Assembly (NCBI GenBank): GCA_905234785.1
Contig: CAJOIP010000019.1
Coordinates: 1 to 32,803 of the forward strand
From: an uncultured Eggerthellaceae bacterium
Lineage (GTDB): Bacteria; Actinomycetota; Coriobacteriia; Coriobacteriales; Eggerthellaceae
Reading direction: 5' to 3'
DNA: 32,803 nucleotides
The notes under the pieces were generated by a model. The model was not told where the DNA came from. It searched no databases and saw nothing but the letters and a program-made list of their open reading frames with translations. A program made the translations under genes and the position numbers. Below, one piece after another: positions 30,513 through 32,803 of the stretch. How positions within the stretch are numbered: position 1 is the stretch's first letter; every line of letters starts with the position of its first letter.

Positions 30513-30908
30513 ATGGCGCAGGGCGAAGGCTTCAAGCACATAACGGTAACGGCTGCCGACGAGGACGACGTGGTCATCGTCGCAGGCGTCGTGCAACAGG
30601 ATGATTCCGAGCCTGAAGAACCCGCAGGGGCGCCAGAGGATTCCCCGGTTGAACCCGTAGGGGCGCCAGAGGATTCCCCAGTTGAACCCGTAGGGGCGCA
30701 GACCTCTGCGCCCGCGCCCGCAGGGCGCACGTCCCAAGGCCCTGAAACGCACCAAAGAGAATCATCTGCCCGCAACGACGACTACCGCGAAACCACGCTC
30801 GAAGACCTCGAGGGCAAGCCCATGCCCTTCGCCCAGAAGGTCACCATCATCGCCGCCATCGTCCTCATCGTGGTCGCAATCGCGTACTACTTCGTCGCCA
30901 TGGCCTAA
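30513..30908 (+). CDS. Tail-anchored membrane protein with 11-residue repeats, function unknown
   Basis: The 131-residue protein has a hydrophilic acidic N-terminus and one C-terminal transmembrane segment (VTIIAAIVLIVVAIAYYFVA) ending at the chain end, so most of it should lie in the cytoplasm. Residues about 38-62 contain two copies of GAPEDSPVEPV, encoded by 33-base direct repeats that include CCCGTAGGGGCGC, the core of the intergenic palindrome at 826-907. GGGCGCAGA (30694-30702) and TCTGCGCCC (30705-30713) then form a palindrome within the coding sequence. The repeat region looks like an intergenic element absorbed into a reading frame. Conserved-looking parts are the first 25 residues and the YRETTLEDLEGKPMPFAQK segment. 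No family is recognised. GGGAGG lies upstream of the ATG. Confidence 0.6.
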   Translation: MAQGEGFKHITVTAADEDDVVIVAGVVQQDDSEPEEPAGAPEDSPVEPVGAPEDSPVEPVGAQTSAPAPAGRTSQGPETHQRESSARNDDYRETTLEDLEGKPMPFAQKVTIIAAIVLIVVAIAYYFVAMA

Positions 30909-30910
30909 CT

Positions 30911-30941
30911 TCATCCAAACAGCCTAAGGCTGTTTGGATGA
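30911..30941. terminator. Perfect palindrome after the tail-anchored protein gene
   Basis: Fourteen-base arms (30911-30924 and 30928-30941) pair perfectly around TAA. No T-run follows. It may protect the 3' end or act as an atypical terminator. Confidence 0.55.
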
Positions 30942-31014
30942 GTCTGCGGTTCAGTGGCTGGGTTCAGGTTCTGTTATATATGCGGTGGCTGTATGTGCGC
31001 ATGTGGCCATGCGG

Positions 31015-31020
31015 TAAAAT
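31015..31020 (+). promoter_or_regulatory. -10 box of the gene at 31079
   Basis: TAAAAT at 31015-31020, with transcription expected near 31027. The leader would begin with GCCATTTTCACGCCC (31028-31042), a 15-base word found inverted at 22626-22640. Confidence 0.4.
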
Positions 31021-31078
31021 CATCGAAGCCATTTTCACGCCCTCGGCGCGTGCCGGGGCAACGGGGAGGATGTAAACG

Positions 31079-32308
31079 ATGAGCAACCGCAGGATGCAAG
31101 ACTCCGATTACCTATACGATCCCGATGACGACCTCATTGGCCTGACCAGCGCGTTCCCGGCCGTGAAGGGTCCGCAGTCCGTCGAGTACGACAAGGGCGA
31201 TGAAGCCATCGGCCTGACGGGCGCATTCGCCCCGATTCCCGACCAGAACGAACCGCATTCCTGGGACGAGGCGGGCAAGTGGAAGGATTTCGACTGGGAT
31301 TCGTACCAGAGCATTGAAGACGACGGATCTGCCGATGACCAGCAGCCCGAAGAGGCTCCCGTGCAGGCGGAAGAAGCTGCAGCCGAAGCTCAGCAGCCGG
31401 AATTCGCGGCGGAAGGCGCCAGCGCAGAAGCTTCCATCGCTGAAACCAAGCCCGCTCCGACAGCCCCCAGCGCATCTGGTTCGTCGCGCGGCCGCCATGC
31501 CGCCCCCGACGCCTCCATGTCCCCGCGCATGCAGAAAGCCCGCAAGACGCGCCACGTGCTGATCGTCGTGGTCATCCTGCTCATCATCGCCATCGGCGCG
31601 CTTGGCTTTTACATGTTCCAGACGTTCTCGAGCAGCCAGGAAGAAGCTGCCCACCAGGCGCAGGAGCAGGTCGAGACGCCCAAGGACGAGCAGGGCATCG
31701 CCGACGCTACGACCGACAACGCGGCTGACACGCAAGCCAAGCCGACCGACGTCCCCAGCCTCACGTCGCTGTTCGGCAAGACGTCCGACGAGGCCATCGC
31801 CGCCATCGGCCATGGCGCCATGGTGTCGGCGAGCCGCGAGGTCAACGAAGAGGGCAACCCGATCAAGACGAACCTGAACGTGTCGCTCAACGACGAGCCG
31901 AATGACACGAAGACCGGTTTCCCCACGGTGTATCTGGGCCTCGACAAGGACGGCAAGATCGTGCAGGTGGGCTATTCCGCCTCGGCGGCGGCTCTCGGGT
32001 TCGGTTCGCTCAGCTTCGCCGACGCGGTGAACAACGAGCACGTCATCGAGAAGACGCTGGCCAAGATCGGCGTTACCATTCCCGAAGGCTCGGCCGTGCT
32101 GCCCGATGACAAGAACGAGTATTCCACGTACGGGTCAGACGGCACCACCGTCACGCGCGAGCGCTGCTCGTTCGAGGGCGACGTCGACGTGAACGGCACG
32201 CCGTGCGCGTGGTCGGCCGTGCTGTCTTACGACTACACGACGCAGGTCGTCACGGGCAACCTGTCCGACACCGTGCGTGTCATCTACGTGTACGTTACGC
32301 AGAAGTAG
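31079..32308 (+). CDS. Single-pass membrane protein with a large extracytoplasmic domain, function unknown
   Basis: The 409-residue protein has an acidic N-terminus with two copies of the short word DLIGLTSAF / EAIGLTGAF (about residues 18-50). A Glu/Ala-rich region follows, then a basic stretch and one transmembrane helix at about 158-180 (HVLIVVVILLIIAIGALGFYMF). The topology rule (basic residues before the helix) puts the C-terminal 220 residues outside. That part starts with a Gln/Glu/Asp-rich linker and then a compact domain (SLFGKTSDEAIAAIGHGA...VYLGLDKDGKIVQVGYSASAA), whose first motif recalls PASTA-like or lipoprotein repeats, without a firm match. Two cysteines (RERCSFEG and GTPCAW) could form a disulfide. 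GGGGAGGATG precedes the ATG. A yebC gene follows with its own promoter. Confidence 0.65.
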   Translation: MSNRRMQDSDYLYDPDDDLIGLTSAFPAVKGPQSVEYDKGDEAIGLTGAFAPIPDQNEPHSWDEAGKWKDFDWDSYQSIEDDGSADDQQPEEAPVQAEEAAAEAQQPEFAAEGASAEASIAETKPAPTAPSASGSSRGRHAAPDASMSPRMQKARKTRHVLIVVVILLIIAIGALGFYMFQTFSSSQEEAAHQAQEQVETPKDEQGIADATTDNAADTQAKPTDVPSLTSLFGKTSDEAIAAIGHGAMVSASREVNEEGNPIKTNLNVSLNDEPNDTKTGFPTVYLGLDKDGKIVQVGYSASAAALGFGSLSFADAVNNEHVIEKTLAKIGVTIPEGSAVLPDDKNEYSTYGSDGTTVTRERCSFEGDVDVNGTPCAWSAVLSYDYTTQVVTGNLSDTVRVIYVYVTQK

Positions 32309-32319
32309 CACATTGCTGT

Positions 32320-32325
32320 TAAAAT
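32320..32325 (+). promoter_or_regulatory. -10 box of yebC
   Basis: TAAAAT at 32320-32325, giving a leader of about 64 bases before ATG 32396. Confidence 0.4.
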
Positions 32326-32395
32326 AGTCGGCTGGTATTCGTCGAATCGGGGCTCGGCGCTTAAGCCCGCTGTCCCTTGAACGGAAAGGTTTGTT

Positions 32396-32803
32396 ATGTC
32401 AGGGCATTCAAAGTGGGCAACAACCAAGCATCGTAAAGCCGCGCAGGACTCGAAGCGCTCGGCGCTGTTCAGCAAGCTGTCGCGCAACATCACGGTGGCG
32501 GCCAAGGAAGGCGGCGACCCGAACCCCGAGAACAACGCGTCGCTGGCTGCGGCAATCGAAAAGGCCAAGGGCTACTCGCTGCCGAAGGACAAGATCAAGA
32601 CGGCTATCGACAAGGCCTTCGGTTCGGGCAAGGACGCCGCGAACTACGAGACGGTCACCTACGAGGGCTATGGCCCGGCCGGCATCGGCATCTTCTGCGA
32701 GGCCCTGACCGACAACCGCAACCGCACCGCCGCCGACGTGCGCGCCGCCTTCAACCATCACGGCGGCAACCTGGCCACGTCGGGCGCCGTCGCGTTCCAG
32801 TTC
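32396..32803 (+). CDS. yebC: YebC/PmpR-family (TACO1-like) regulator, 5' part
   Basis: The first 136 residues are present and the frame runs off the window end. The start [22 protein letters not shown] is the family hallmark (MxGHSKWxxIKHKKxxxDxKR). [19 protein letters not shown] and [23 protein letters not shown] follow, then [18 protein letters not shown]. YebC proteins bind DNA or assist ribosomes stalled on difficult sequences such as polyproline. GGAAAGG lies upstream of ATG 32396. In many bacteria ruvC/ruvA follow; that cannot be checked here. Confidence 0.95.
   Translation, partial: MSGHSKWATTKHRKAAQDSKRSALFSKLSRNITVAAKEGGDPNPENNASLAAAIEKAKGYSLPKDKIKTAIDKAFGSGKDAANYETVTYEGYGPAGIGIFCEALTDNRNRTAADVRAAFNHHGGNLATSGAVAFQF

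Overview
The window is GC-rich (roughly 60-65% by eye) DNA with dense coding. It looks like a member of the Coriobacteriia, most likely an Eggerthellaceae-type anaerobic gut actinobacterium. That assignment is inferred from lipoproteins with Ser/Ala-rich tails, an oxygen-sensitive Fe-S and tungsten enzyme inventory, and -10-only promoters with one candidate leaderless gene. No rRNA or tRNA gene is present to confirm it.

Layout, left to right. Positions 1-1357 hold the 3' part of an arsenite methyltransferase (arsM), a terminator, a large palindrome and a decayed glycerophosphodiesterase. Positions 1368-2864 carry a RarD-type transporter and an OhrR-like MarR regulator with a palindromic operator over its -10 box. 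Positions 3036-5528 are a tungstate ABC transporter (tupABC). Positions 5595-8828 carry a tyrosine phosphatase and an azoreductase/membrane protein/MoeA operon. On the minus strand, 8879-11080 encodes a second MoeA fused to a periplasmic-binding-protein-like domain, plus a small partner ORF. An Fe-S aldo/keto reductase and a doubly damaged GGDEF gene follow (11212-13212).

The minus-strand block 13322-21142 is the metabolic centre. It encodes a four-cluster ferredoxin, a tungsten aldehyde:ferredoxin oxidoreductase (AOR), a MoaD-like sulfur carrier, NuoE/NuoF/HoxU-like electron-transfer subunits and a ThiF/MoeB-type E1. A separate TcdA-like E1 lies further downstream. Together with TupABC and the two MoeA proteins, one 18-kb stretch supplies tungstate uptake, cofactor maturation, the tungstoenzyme and its NAD(H)-linked redox partner. 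I infer an aldehyde oxidase/carboxylate reductase complex coupled to NAD(H), possibly electron-bifurcating.

Positions 21507-32803 carry a Fic protein lacking its catalytic histidine, lysA, a FIST-domain sensor, an orphan solute-binding lipoprotein, an M16C-type peptidase, two membrane-anchored proteins of unknown role and the 5' part of a YebC regulator.

The most striking non-coding feature is a candidate structured RNA at about 26006-26244. It has its own TATAAT box, a 13-bp stem joining its ends, nested stems, and GNRA and UUCG tetraloops. The window is also rich in intergenic repeats: a 28-bp perfect inverted repeat element and a related hairpin sharing a 17-bp apical motif, a CCCGTAGGGGCG family that also occurs inside a coding sequence, a 31-bp tandem repeat cluster, and a GTCATCCTGAGC-type element.
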